Of a stretch of 64,000 nucleotides of DNA, positions 47,460 to 55,453 are shown one piece after another; the stretch's first letter is position 1; each line of letters starts with the position of its first letter. The translations under genes were made by a program, and so were the position numbers. The notes beneath the pieces are model-generated. The model searched no databases. It saw nothing but the letters and a program-made list of their open reading frames with translations, and was not told the origin of the DNA. The DNA comes from Ruegeria spongiae (lineage in GTDB: Bacteria > Pseudomonadota > Alphaproteobacteria > Rhodobacterales > Rhodobacteraceae), in NCBI RefSeq assembly GCF_023502395.1, contig NZ_JAMFMB010000005.1, positions 1 through 64,000 on the forward strand, given 5' to 3'.

Positions 47460-48239
47460 ATGAAAATCGCCACGTTCAATATCAACGGCATCAAGGCGCG
47501 GGCCGAGGCTCTGCCCCGATGGCTGGATGACGCTCAACCCGATGTCGTATTGTTGCAGGAGATCAAGTCGATCGACGAAAACTTCCCGCGCGAGTTATTC
47601 GAAGAGCGGGGCTACAACGTCGAAACCCATGGGCAGAAAAGCTTCAACGGCGTGGCGATCCTGTCGAAACTGCCGCTTGAGGATGTCAGCCGGGGCCTGC
47701 CCGGCGATGACAGTGACGAACAGGCGCGCTGGATCGAGGCCACGGTGGTGGGCAAACAGGCGCTGCGCATCTGCGGGCTATACCTGCCCAATGGCAACCC
47801 GGTGCCGGGGCCGAAATACGACTACAAGCTGGCCTGGATGGAGCGGTTTCATGCCAGGGCGCAGGCCTTGCTGGCCGAGGAAATTCCGGCGCTGATGGCG
47901 GGTGATTACAACATCATCCCGCAGGCCGAGGATGCCAGGAGACCGGACGCCTGGCGCGAGGATGCGCTGTTTCGTCCCGAAAGCAGGGCTGCGTATCGGC
48001 GCATCCTGAATCTGGGCTTTACCGAGGCGTTCCGTGCGCGCACGCGCGGGCCGGAGCACTATTCCTTCTGGGATTATCAGGCCGGTGCCTGGAACCGCAA
48101 TGACGGCATTCGCATCGACCATTTCCTGCTCAGCCCGCAGGCGGCGGACCTGATGAGTGATTGCCAGATCGATGCGGCGATCCGGGGCCATGAAAAGCCC
48201 TCGGATCACGTTCCGGTCTGGGTGACGCTCGACAATTGA
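47460..48239 (+). CDS. xth: exodeoxyribonuclease III / AP endonuclease
   Basis: This 259-aa EEP-fold DNA repair enzyme cleaves at abasic sites and trims 3' ends. ATFNINGIKAR (about 4-14), LLQEIK (31-36), NGVAILSK (about 65-72), AGDYNIIP (about 146-153), and the C-terminal SDHVPVWV supply the Asn, Glu, Asp and His residues. CCGGAG sits eight bases before the ATG at 47460. The length is normal. Confidence 0.95.
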   Translation: MKIATFNINGIKARAEALPRWLDDAQPDVVLLQEIKSIDENFPRELFEERGYNVETHGQKSFNGVAILSKLPLEDVSRGLPGDDSDEQARWIEATVVGKQALRICGLYLPNGNPVPGPKYDYKLAWMERFHARAQALLAEEIPALMAGDYNIIPQAEDARRPDAWREDALFRPESRAAYRRILNLGFTEAFRARTRGPEHYSFWDYQAGAWNRNDGIRIDHFLLSPQAADLMSDCQIDAAIRGHEKPSDHVPVWVTLDN

Positions 48240-48245
48240 GGCCGC

Positions 48246-49427
48246 TCAGGCGGCAGGCTCTTGCGTCACGTCGTGGCGGTAGAGCCAGTCGAACTGCCCC
48301 ACCATGCGCGCCGGCGCGACCCGGCCTGACAGGCGCAGCGCCAGATGCGCCGCCCCGCGCAATGGCGGAAAGCGCAGGTGGTATTTCCACGCATTGCCAC
48401 TGGCCGCTGCGATCACCCGGGTTGCCCGCGCATGCCGCCGCGCCTGATAACGCGCCAGCCCGCTTTCGATACTGTCCGCGCGCGCCAGTTCAGCGCCCAG
48501 AACCCAGGCGTCTTCGAGCGCCATATTGGCCCCCTGCGCCAGAAATGGCAGGGTCGGATGTGCCGCGTCGCCAAGGAGGGCCGCGTTGGGACCATGCCAG
48601 TGCTGCGCAACCTTGTGCCGGAACAGCCCCCAGAGATTGACCTCGGAGACCTGATCGAGCAGCGCGCTGGGGATGCCCCGGAAATCCGCGAAGGCGCGCC
48701 GGAGGTTCTCGGGCCGGTCCTGATGGTGCCAGCCTTCGGCGGTCCAGTTCTTGCGCTCCTGCACCGCGACGATATTGACGAGACAGCCATCGCGCAGGGG
48801 ATAGCAGACCAGATGTCTCCCCGGCCCCATGTAAAGCTGCGCCTCGGGCGGCAGATCAATGCTGTTGGGAACCGTGGCGCGCCAGGCCACCTGGCCGGTA
48901 AAGAACGGCTGATCGGACCGGTTGAGTTGGCTGCGAAGACGCGAGTGCAACCCGTCTGCCCCAACCACAAGATCTGCGCGAACGCGGGACCCGTTGCTCA
49001 TATGCAGGGTCGCGGGTCTGTTCAGGTCAGCCGAATCGACCTGTTGCAGCAAGCGGATGGGCACACCGCTGGCCCGCACCGCATCGGCCAGCAGCGAAAC
49101 CAGATCCGCGCGGTGCAAGAAACAATAGTTCAGATCTGGCGCGTATGTGCCGAGGTCCAGCCGCAAGACCTCACCCGGTCTGCGATAATCCCGCAGCGAC
49201 ACCGCGTGCGCCCGGACCGCCGCCGCGCTCAGGGCGTCAGCCAGACCGAGCGCGTTCAGCACCGCCACACCATTGGGCGAGATTTGCAGGCCCGCGCCCA
49301 CTTCGGATATTGCGGCAGCCTGTTCCAGCACCGTCACATCCGCACCGCGCTGCCGCAGCGCCAGCGCGGCGGCAAGCCCGCCAATCCCGGCGCCCACAAC
49401 GACGATTTTCTTATCGCAAATACTCAT
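48246..49427 (-). CDS. FAD-dependent monooxygenase (salicylate hydroxylase-like)
   Basis: This 393-aa flavin hydroxylase has the Rossmann motif VVGAGIGGLAAALALRQRG (about 10-28), the DG motif VVGADGLHSRLR (about 155-166), and the second FAD motif LLGDAAHPTLPFLAQGANMA (about 283-302). Closest recalled types are 3-hydroxybenzoate 6-hydroxylase and salicylate hydroxylase. No aromatic ring-cleavage genes lie nearby, so the substrate is open. It follows dksA on the same strand but a strong terminator separates them. Confidence 0.85.
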   Translation of the reverse strand: MSICDKKIVVVGAGIGGLAAALALRQRGADVTVLEQAAAISEVGAGLQISPNGVAVLNALGLADALSAAAVRAHAVSLRDYRRPGEVLRLDLGTYAPDLNYCFLHRADLVSLLADAVRASGVPIRLLQQVDSADLNRPATLHMSNGSRVRADLVVGADGLHSRLRSQLNRSDQPFFTGQVAWRATVPNSIDLPPEAQLYMGPGRHLVCYPLRDGCLVNIVAVQERKNWTAEGWHHQDRPENLRRAFADFRGIPSALLDQVSEVNLWGLFRHKVAQHWHGPNAALLGDAAHPTLPFLAQGANMALEDAWVLGAELARADSIESGLARYQARRHARATRVIAAASGNAWKYHLRFPPLRGAAHLALRLSGRVAPARMVGQFDWLYRHDVTQEPAA

Positions 49428-49443
49428 GTCGACCGTTTAACGC

Positions 49444-49471
49444 AAAAACGCCGGGGCGACAGGCCCCGGCG
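49444..49471 (-). terminator. intrinsic terminator of dksA
   Basis: On the minus strand, CGCCGGGGC (49471-49463) and GCCCCGGCG (49457-49449) pair perfectly over a five-base loop, followed by TTTTT (49448-49444). It lies 28 bases past the dksA stop and 17 bases before the FAD monooxygenase start. Confidence 0.92.
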
Positions 49472-49498
49472 CTTGGATAGTGGTCGTGTCAGGCGCGG

Positions 49499-49921
49499 TT
49501 AGTCGTCGCGGTGGACCTTTTCGCGCCGCTCGTGACGTTCCTGCGACTCAAGGCTCATCGTGGCGATCGGGCGCGCGTCCAGACGGCGCAGCGAGATCGG
49601 ATCGCCGGTGACTTCGCAATATCCGTATTCCCCCTCGTCGATGCGGCGCAGCGCCGAATCGATCTTGGCGACCAGCTTGCGCTGCCTGTCACGGGTGCGC
49701 AGCTCCAGCGCACGGTCGGTTTCTTCGCTTGCCCTGTCTGCGACATCGGGGATGTTGCGGGTATTGTCCTGCAGTCCCTCAATAGTGTCGCGGCTGCCCG
49801 CCAGCAGTTCATTTTTCCAGTTGTTCAGCTTGCGGCGGAAGTACTCGAGCTGGCGCTCATTCATAAATGGTTCATCCTCCGCCGGACGGTAATCCTCCGG
49901 CAGAAACACTTCCTGTTTCAT
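49499..49921 (-). CDS. dksA: RNA polymerase-binding protein DksA
   Basis: This 140-aa secondary-channel regulator amplifies ppGpp effects on transcription. The coiled coil (about 25-95) carries the tip DVADRASEETD (about 66-76). The C-terminal zinc-finger region reads YGYCEVTGDPISLRRLDARP, keeping only the first cysteine. Three of four zinc ligands are therefore replaced, as known for DksA of Rhodobacter. I start at 49921 (MKQEVFLPEDY), with a GGGAGCC-type site before it. Confidence 0.93.
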   Translation of the reverse strand: MKQEVFLPEDYRPAEDEPFMNERQLEYFRRKLNNWKNELLAGSRDTIEGLQDNTRNIPDVADRASEETDRALELRTRDRQRKLVAKIDSALRRIDEGEYGYCEVTGDPISLRRLDARPIATMSLESQERHERREKVHRDD

Positions 49922-50354
49922 CTTGGCTCCCTCGGTGTGGCCAACTATGTCCGTCATGTATTTCTATCCAAGACCATTGGCGCCCCTTCTGACGCAGCGT
50001 TTATCCGACACGCAGAAGATTGTCACTAGTCAAAGCTGTTTCAACGCCCCCAATTCTTGGGACGTGTTGTATTCGAAATGATACATTTCAAAGCGTTGTT
50101 TTTCTGTGAAATTAGTCACAATCCGGGACAAAAAAACACTGGACGGCGACCAATCCCCGAGGCGCGGACAGGCGAAAGGTTGGTGAGCGGTTCGCGACGG
50201 TTCGACACCCCCGCCGACGGGTGCCTCGAACCGTGTCACGCAGCGTAGCAAATCCGCGCCGCTGCTTGCAAATCGCCCTTTGCCTCGCTAGGGCCAAGGG
50301 GCGTTTTTCTGCGCATGCCAGTTCAACATCTTTCCCGGTCTGGAGGCCACAGCG
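49922..50354. other. 433-base divergent control region of dksA and moxR
   Basis: No gene is seen in this region. An imperfect dyad TTCGAAATG-ATA-CATTTCAAA (50072-50092, one mismatch) stands in an A+T-rich stretch (about 50030-50130) that contrasts with its surroundings. The right end holds the predicted moxR promoter. A short frame at 50057-50248 has no ribosome site or recognisable product. Confidence 0.5.
50266..50294 (+). promoter_or_regulatory. predicted moxR promoter
   Basis: TTGCAA (50266-50271) and TAGGGC (50289-50294) have a 17-base spacer. The start near 50301 gives a leader of about 54 bases. Confidence 0.45.
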
Positions 50355-51200
50355 ATGACCACACGTTTCGAAGGGACAGCCGAATATGTCGCGACCGACG
50401 ATCTGACCATCGCGGTGAATGCCGCCGTGACGCTGGAACGCCCGCTGCTGGTCAAGGGCGAGCCGGGCACCGGCAAGACCGAACTGGCCCGGCAGGTGGC
50501 CGGTGCGCTGGGGCTCGACATGATCGAATGGAATGTCAAATCCACCACCCGTGCGCAGCAGGGACTGTATGAATATGACGCGGTCAGCCGGTTGCGCGAC
50601 AGCCAACTGGGCGACGAGCGCGTGCATGACGTGGGCAACTACATCAAGAAGGGCAAGCTCTGGCAGGCGTTTGAAACGGAACAGAAAACCGTTCTGTTGA
50701 TCGACGAGATCGACAAGGCCGACATCGAGTTTCCCAACGACCTGCTCCAGGAACTCGACAAGATGGAGTTCCATGTCTACGAGACCGGCGCGACCATCAA
50801 GGCGCGTCAGCGTCCGATCGTCATCATCACATCGAACAATGAAAAGGAATTGCCCGACGCTTTCCTGCGCCGCTGCTTCTTCCACTACATCCGCTTCCCG
50901 GACGAGACCACGATGCGCAAGATCGTCGAGGTCCATCACCCCGGCATCAAAGAGGCGCTGCTGACCACCGCGCTGACCCAGTTCTACGAAATCCGTGACA
51001 CCGCCGGGCTGAAGAAGAAACCGTCGACCTCCGAGGTGCTGGACTGGCTCAAGCTGCTGCTCGCCGAAGACCTGACGCCCGAGGACCTCAAGCGCGACAG
51101 TGCCAATGCCCTGCCAAAGCTGCATGGCGCACTGCTGAAGAACGAGCAGGATGTGCATCTGTTCGAGCGGCTGGCCTTCATGGCGCGCGGGCAGCGATAA
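50355..51200 (+). CDS. MoxR-family AAA+ ATPase
   Basis: This 281-aa chaperone-like ATPase has Walker A GEPGTGKT (35-42), Walker B VLLIDEIDKAD (about 114-124), sensor IITSNNEKELPDAFLRRC (about 155-172) with arginine finger, and a C-terminal lid domain. MoxR proteins usually act with vWA-domain proteins in metal insertion or complex activation. The CoxE-like vWA partner lies 2.2 kb downstream on the same strand, beyond three intervening genes. Confidence 0.93.
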   Translation: MTTRFEGTAEYVATDDLTIAVNAAVTLERPLLVKGEPGTGKTELARQVAGALGLDMIEWNVKSTTRAQQGLYEYDAVSRLRDSQLGDERVHDVGNYIKKGKLWQAFETEQKTVLLIDEIDKADIEFPNDLLQELDKMEFHVYETGATIKARQRPIVIITSNNEKELPDAFLRRCFFHYIRFPDETTMRKIVEVHHPGIKEALLTTALTQFYEIRDTAGLKKKPSTSEVLDWLKLLLAEDLTPEDLKRDSANALPKLHGALLKNEQDVHLFERLAFMARGQR

Positions 51201-51282
51201 TTCCTGCGCCCGCGTCCTTTTTGGGAAACGAATGCCCGGATTTTAAGCGATTGTTTCCCTAGTTTTCGGCAAACTCCCGTCA

Positions 51283-51370
51283 GGCGCGAATCTCCCTTCG
51301 CGCCGATTGACCTTGCGTCAGATTGAGGGTCAACTGGTTCAATCGTTAACTTCTGAGTGGGGGCAGAAGT
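51283..51370. promoter_or_regulatory. hairpins in the leader of the GNAT gene
   Basis: Two clear stem-loops lie in this stretch. GGCGCGAA/TTCGCGCC (51283-51304, eight pairs, six-base loop) has no T-run. ACTTCTG/CAGAAGT (51349-51370, seven pairs, loop AGTGGGGG) stops three bases before the ATG at 51374. TTGAGG (51323-51328) and TTAACT (51346-51351) could be a promoter, with 17-base spacing. Confidence 0.45.
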
Positions 51371-51373
51371 AAG

Positions 51374-51820
51374 ATGGCGTCAACAATGGCGATCCGTGCC
51401 TTGCGGCCCGGCGACAAGCCGGAATGGGCTGACCTGTGGACAGCCTATCTGGAGTTTTACGAGTCCTCGGTTGCGCCCGAGGTCTATGAGGTCACGTTCG
51501 ACCGTCTGCTGGGGGATGACCCCGCAGATTTCTCGTGCCTGGTGGCCGAGCAGGACGGGCGGCTGGTCGGGCTGACCCATTACCTGTTTCATCGCCATGC
51601 TTGGAAGATCGAAGAGGTCTGTTACCTACAGGATCTTTATGCGCGCCCCGAGACCCGCGGAACCGGCATCGGCCGCGCCCTGATCGAGGCGGTTTATGCC
51701 GCGGCTGACGCGCGCGGATGCCCGTCGGTCTACTGGCTGACACAAGACTTTAACGAAACTGCAAGAAGGTTGTATGATCGGATTGGCGACGTGACGCCAT
51801 TTATCAAGTACCAAAGGTAA
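51374..51820 (+). CDS. GNAT family N-acetyltransferase
   Basis: This 148-aa acetyltransferase has the acetyl-CoA loop LYARPETRGTGIGRALIEAV (about 89-108) and the C-terminal NETARRLYDRIGDVTPFIKY. The substrate is unknown. It is inserted between moxR and the DUF2927 gene, ending two bases before the latter, so these two are certainly co-transcribed. An internal ATG at 51386 (MAIRALRPGD) is a possible start. Confidence 0.85.
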   Translation: MASTMAIRALRPGDKPEWADLWTAYLEFYESSVAPEVYEVTFDRLLGDDPADFSCLVAEQDGRLVGLTHYLFHRHAWKIEEVCYLQDLYARPETRGTGIGRALIEAVYAAADARGCPSVYWLTQDFNETARRLYDRIGDVTPFIKYQR

Positions 51821-51822
51821 TT

Positions 51823-53190
51823 ATGTTCAATCGTTTTATGTTTCCCGTTGTTATGGTTCTGGCCGGATGCGCCGCATCCTCGGTCCGGGACATGCCGACC
51901 CGGGCGCAGCTGTCGCAAAGCCCGCTGCCGCCGATGAAATCCTTCGCCGCGACCAGCGCCCGTGCGCCGGTCCGCTCCAACGCCAATATCGCGGCCGATT
52001 TTCTGGCGCTGCATTTCGAGCTGGAAAGCGGGCGCGAATTGCCCGCCTTCACCCGCTTCGAACAGCCGATCACCCTGCGCGTGACCGGCGCGCCACCTCC
52101 AAATCTACAGAACGACCTGTCGCAGTTGCTGGGACGGTTGCGAAGCGAGGCCGGGATCAACATCCGTCAGGTCACTGACAGTAACGCGAACATCACCATC
52201 GAGGCGGTCAGCCGCGACGAGATTCGCCGCGCCCTGCCCCAAGCCGCCTGTTTCGTGGTGCCCAATGTCTCCAGCCTGGCCGATTTCCGCCACAAGCGCC
52301 GCAAGCCGGAAACCAACTGGGCGCTGCTGAGCGAGCGCCGCGAACTGGGCATTTTCATCCCCAATGATGTCAGCCCGCAAGAAGTGCGCGACTGCCTGCA
52401 TGAGGAACTGGCGCAAGCCATCGGTCCGCTCAATGACCTCTATCGGTTGCCCGACTCGGTCTTCAACGACGACAATGTGCATACGGTGCTGACCGGGTTC
52501 GACATGCTGATCCTGCGTACCGGCTATGACCCGGCGTTGCGCAATGGCATGACCCGGGACGAGGTTGCCAAGGCCCTGCCCGGCATCCTGGCGCGGCAGA
52601 ACCCGCGCGGTGTGCGCGTGGCCGCGCGCCCGGTCTCGAAGACCCCGCGTAGCTGGATCAACGCGACCCAGACCGCCCTTGGTCCGGGCGCAACCCAGAC
52701 CCAACGCCGCAAAGCCGCGAAAGAGGCGACTCGCATCGCGCAGCAACAGGGCTGGACCGATCATCGCCGCGCCTTCAGCCATTACATTCTTGGGCGTATG
52801 GTGCAATCCGGCGACCCCGAGACCGCCCAGCAACATTACCGCAGCGCGCTCTATTATCTGTCGCAAACGCCGGGGACCGATTTGCAGGCCGCCTATGTGG
52901 TGACCCAGACGGCGGCCTATGCGCTGGCCAACGGCCAACCCGATGAGGCCCGCCAGCAGATCCGCCCACAATTGCAGGTGGCCCGACGGGCCGAGAACGC
53001 CGCCCTGCTCTCGACCCTGATGCTGCTCGACGCCGAGGCGCTGGACCTGCAGGGCCAGCGCGACAAGGCCGCCGATGTCAGGCTGGACAGTCTGGGTTGG
53101 GCGCGATACGGGTTCGGCTCGGATTGGGCGGTGCGCGCCAGAATGCAGGAGGTTGCAGCGCTGAACCCAAGGCAGCAACTGGGCGGGTAA
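51823..53190 (+). CDS. DUF2927 lipoprotein with C-terminal repeat region
   Basis: This 455-aa protein has a lipobox LAGC (Cys16), then the DUF2927 domain (about 50-270). The conserved block CLHEELAQAIGPLNDLYRLP (192-211) followed by FNDD resembles a gluzincin metal site in which the second histidine is replaced, so it may be a relic protease or a binding domain. The last 170 residues are helical and TPR-like (HYILGRMVQSGDPETAQQHY). It is specific to Rhodobacteraceae and relatives as far as I recall. It lies between moxR and the vWA gene. Confidence 0.82.
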   Translation: MFNRFMFPVVMVLAGCAASSVRDMPTRAQLSQSPLPPMKSFAATSARAPVRSNANIAADFLALHFELESGRELPAFTRFEQPITLRVTGAPPPNLQNDLSQLLGRLRSEAGINIRQVTDSNANITIEAVSRDEIRRALPQAACFVVPNVSSLADFRHKRRKPETNWALLSERRELGIFIPNDVSPQEVRDCLHEELAQAIGPLNDLYRLPDSVFNDDNVHTVLTGFDMLILRTGYDPALRNGMTRDEVAKALPGILARQNPRGVRVAARPVSKTPRSWINATQTALGPGATQTQRRKAAKEATRIAQQQGWTDHRRAFSHYILGRMVQSGDPETAQQHYRSALYYLSQTPGTDLQAAYVVTQTAAYALANGQPDEARQQIRPQLQVARRAENAALLSTLMLLDAEALDLQGQRDKAADVRLDSLGWARYGFGSDWAVRARMQEVAALNPRQQLGG

Positions 53191-53196
53191 ACCGGC

Positions 53197-53364
53197 ATGA
53201 TCGTAATCGTATTGGCTCTGATCGGAGCCTTTCTGGGCGGCAGGACCGCCGCAAAACGCAATGGATCGAAAGCTGACGTAGCGCAATATGCCGTCGGCTA
53301 CGGAATCGCCTTTGCCATCCTTGGGCTGATCCTTACCATAGCGCTCGACCGTTTCCTGATCTGA
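53197..53364 (+). CDS. 55-aa protein with two membrane helices
   Basis: This short protein has hydrophobic segments at about 2-15 and 31-52, separated by a basic loop (GGRTAAKRNGSKADVAQ). It fits a hairpin in the inner membrane. It starts six bases after the DUF2927 stop and ends eight bases before the vWA start, so it is part of the operon. I know no function. Confidence 0.7.
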   Translation: MIVIVLALIGAFLGGRTAAKRNGSKADVAQYAVGYGIAFAILGLILTIALDRFLI

Positions 53365-53372
53365 GCCTGTCG

Positions 53373-54557
53373 ATGTTTCTGCCCTTCTTCGAAAACCTGC
53401 GCGCCGCCCGCATTCCCGTCTCCCTGCGAGAGTATCTGACCTTTCTTGAAGGCATGAAGGTGGGTCTCGCCACCTATGATGTCGAGGCGTTCTATTACCT
53501 CGCCCGGGTTTCGATGGTGAAGGACGAGCGCAATATCGACAAGTTCGACCGCGCATTCGCCGCCAGTTTCGAAGGGCTGGAACAGATCTCCATGTCGCAG
53601 GTCATGGAAGCGGTGGACGTCCCCGGCGACTGGCTTGAGAAAATGGCCGAAAAGCACCTGAGCGCCGAGGAAAAGGCCGAGATCGAGGCGCTTGGCGGTT
53701 TTGACAAGCTGATGGAGACGCTGAAAGAGCGGCTCAAGGAACAGGAAGGCCGCCATCAGGGTGGCAACAAGTGGATCGGCACCGCCGGGACGTCTCCGTT
53801 CGGGGCATATGGCTACAATCCCGAAGGGGTGCGCATCGGCCAGAAGGAAAGCCGCCACCAGCGCGCGGTCAAGGTCTGGGACAAACGCGAGTTCAAGAAC
53901 CTCGACGATACGGTCGAACTGGGCACCCGCAACATCAAGGTGGCGCTCAAACGCCTGCGCCGATGGGCCCGCGAAGGTGCCGCCGACGAGCTGGATCTGG
54001 ACGGCACCATCCGCGCCACCGCCGAGAATGGCTATCTGGACGTCAAGACCCGCCCCGAGCGCCACAACGCGGTCAAGGTGGTTCTGTTTCTCGATGTGGG
54101 CGGCTCGATGGACCCGCATGTGAAAGTGGTCGAGGAACTGTTCTCGGCGGCCCGCACCGAGTTCAAGCATCTGGAGTATTACTACTTCCACAACTGCCTC
54201 TATGAGGGCGTGTGGCGCGATAACTCCCGCCGCTGGACCGACCAGATCCCCACCCACGAAGTGCTGCGCACCTATGGGCCGGACTACAAATGCATCTTTG
54301 TCGGCGACGCCAGCATGTCGCCTTACGAGATCGCCTATCCCGGCGGTGCCAATGAGCATTGGAACCAGGAGGCCGGTCAGGTCTGGCTGCAGCGCGCGCG
54401 GGACCAGTGGCCGTCTAACCTCTGGATCAACCCGGTGCCCGAGAAATACTGGGACTACACCCATTCGATCAACATGGTTCAGGAAATCTTCGAGAACCGC
54501 ATGGTGCCGATGACGCTGGCCGGGCTGGAACAGGGGATGCGGGAGTTGACGCGGTAG
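53373..54557 (+). CDS. CoxE-like von Willebrand factor A domain protein
   Basis: This 394-aa cytoplasmic protein has an N-terminal helical region (about 1-125) and a C-terminal vWA domain with a MIDAS variant DVGGSM (241-246), where the classical D-x-S-x-S reads D-x-G-x-S. That form is usual in this CoxE-like group. Such proteins bind MoxR ATPases and help activate client enzymes. The client is not evident. The operon ends here, and an AT-rich island follows. Confidence 0.88.
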   Translation: MFLPFFENLRAARIPVSLREYLTFLEGMKVGLATYDVEAFYYLARVSMVKDERNIDKFDRAFAASFEGLEQISMSQVMEAVDVPGDWLEKMAEKHLSAEEKAEIEALGGFDKLMETLKERLKEQEGRHQGGNKWIGTAGTSPFGAYGYNPEGVRIGQKESRHQRAVKVWDKREFKNLDDTVELGTRNIKVALKRLRRWAREGAADELDLDGTIRATAENGYLDVKTRPERHNAVKVVLFLDVGGSMDPHVKVVEELFSAARTEFKHLEYYYFHNCLYEGVWRDNSRRWTDQIPTHEVLRTYGPDYKCIFVGDASMSPYEIAYPGGANEHWNQEAGQVWLQRARDQWPSNLWINPVPEKYWDYTHSINMVQEIFENRMVPMTLAGLEQGMRELTR

Positions 54558-54589
54558 GGTTTGTCTGGTTTGAGCGAATAGAGTTTTGC

Positions 54590-55156
54590 CTATTTGTTTG
54601 GGTCTGTGCACAGCATCGAAAGATTGTCCCATGCAAATACAACGACGTATTCGACCAAACACCGAACATCTTTGCAGGCCGCAATACGATTGTTGATTAT
54701 AAAAACCTCGGAGAAAGTTCCTGAAAATCGATCCTTACGACCTTCATTCCCCGGTGCCACTATAAATGAGGTCACCTTGTTGCTTTTAACTTTTTCAATT
54801 ACACCTTCGAAAACGTGATGAATTCCAGAAATTTCCTGTGCGTCATCGATGACAATTACGACAGCCTTCGGATAAGTACCTTCGGGGCCAAAAATATCAT
54901 CGATCTTTGACCGCCTTTCGGTCTCGAAACTGCAGAGACCATTCAAAACTTGGCTCAAATTCTCGACAACGAAATCCGAAAGGAAGTTTGAATAGAGTTG
55001 AATTGGGCCAAAGCAACCTTCGTCGGTACAATTCACTTCTCCGCCGCGATGCTGAACTGGGCTTTTCCCATCTCGGGTCACTTCGGCGTGTGATACATTT
55101 TGCAGCGATATGAACAGCGCCACACACACAAATAGATTTGACCAAAATTTTCTCAT
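54590..55156 (-). CDS. orphan secreted protein with six cysteines
   Basis: I do not recognise this 188-aa protein. A clear signal peptide (1-24, cleaved after SHA) precedes a mature part with Cys43, 48, 75, 161, 166 and 183, enough for three disulfides. The central segment YPKAVVIVIDDAQEISGIHH (about 95-114) and FIVAPGNE (about 131-138) look like alternating beta strands and helices of an alpha/beta fold. Base composition is markedly A+T richer than neighbours, and codon use differs, indicating acquired DNA. Confidence 0.6.
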   Translation of the reverse strand: MRKFWSNLFVCVALFISLQNVSHAEVTRDGKSPVQHRGGEVNCTDEGCFGPIQLYSNFLSDFVVENLSQVLNGLCSFETERRSKIDDIFGPEGTYPKAVVIVIDDAQEISGIHHVFEGVIEKVKSNKVTSFIVAPGNEGRKDRFSGTFSEVFIINNRIAACKDVRCLVEYVVVFAWDNLSMLCTDPNK

Positions 55157-55453
55157 GACCGCCTTCGACTGAGCGATAAGTTTCGCCCGCTAGTTCAGAC
55201 CAACACCGTGTGTGAAACTGCCTAATTTTGTGTTTGCTAGCCAGATTCTTCAAGTCTTGAAGTGGTGCAAGAATGGTAGGCCGATGTGATTGCGTTTGAT
55301 ACGGCAAACCCACCACAGACACTATCTTTGTGAACGCCAGAAACTGCTTAGATCTGGGATATTCACGTGACACAGTAACCGCAGTGTTCGGATAGCTTGA
55401 TTCTTGTCTAACTTTGCCTTGTCTATAGCCTGGCACGCCCACATATCTACCCC
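55157..55453. other. A+T-rich gene-poor spacer
   Basis: This 297-base stretch continues the low-G+C composition of the orphan gene. It probably includes that gene's minus-strand promoter and the plus-strand promoter of the M48 protease gene. A minus-strand frame crossing it lacks a ribosome site and a coherent product. No inverted terminal repeats or integrase remnants are visible. Confidence 0.45.

Noticed and set aside
50057-50248. A 63-codon plus-strand frame in the dksA-moxR gap
   Set aside because: It has no ribosome site, no hydrophobic or domain pattern, and it runs through the A+T-rich control region.
54897-55442. A 181-codon minus-strand frame overlapping the orphan secreted gene
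   Set aside because: It has no ribosome site or signal peptide and an unnatural composition in its second half. It overlaps a better gene in another frame.
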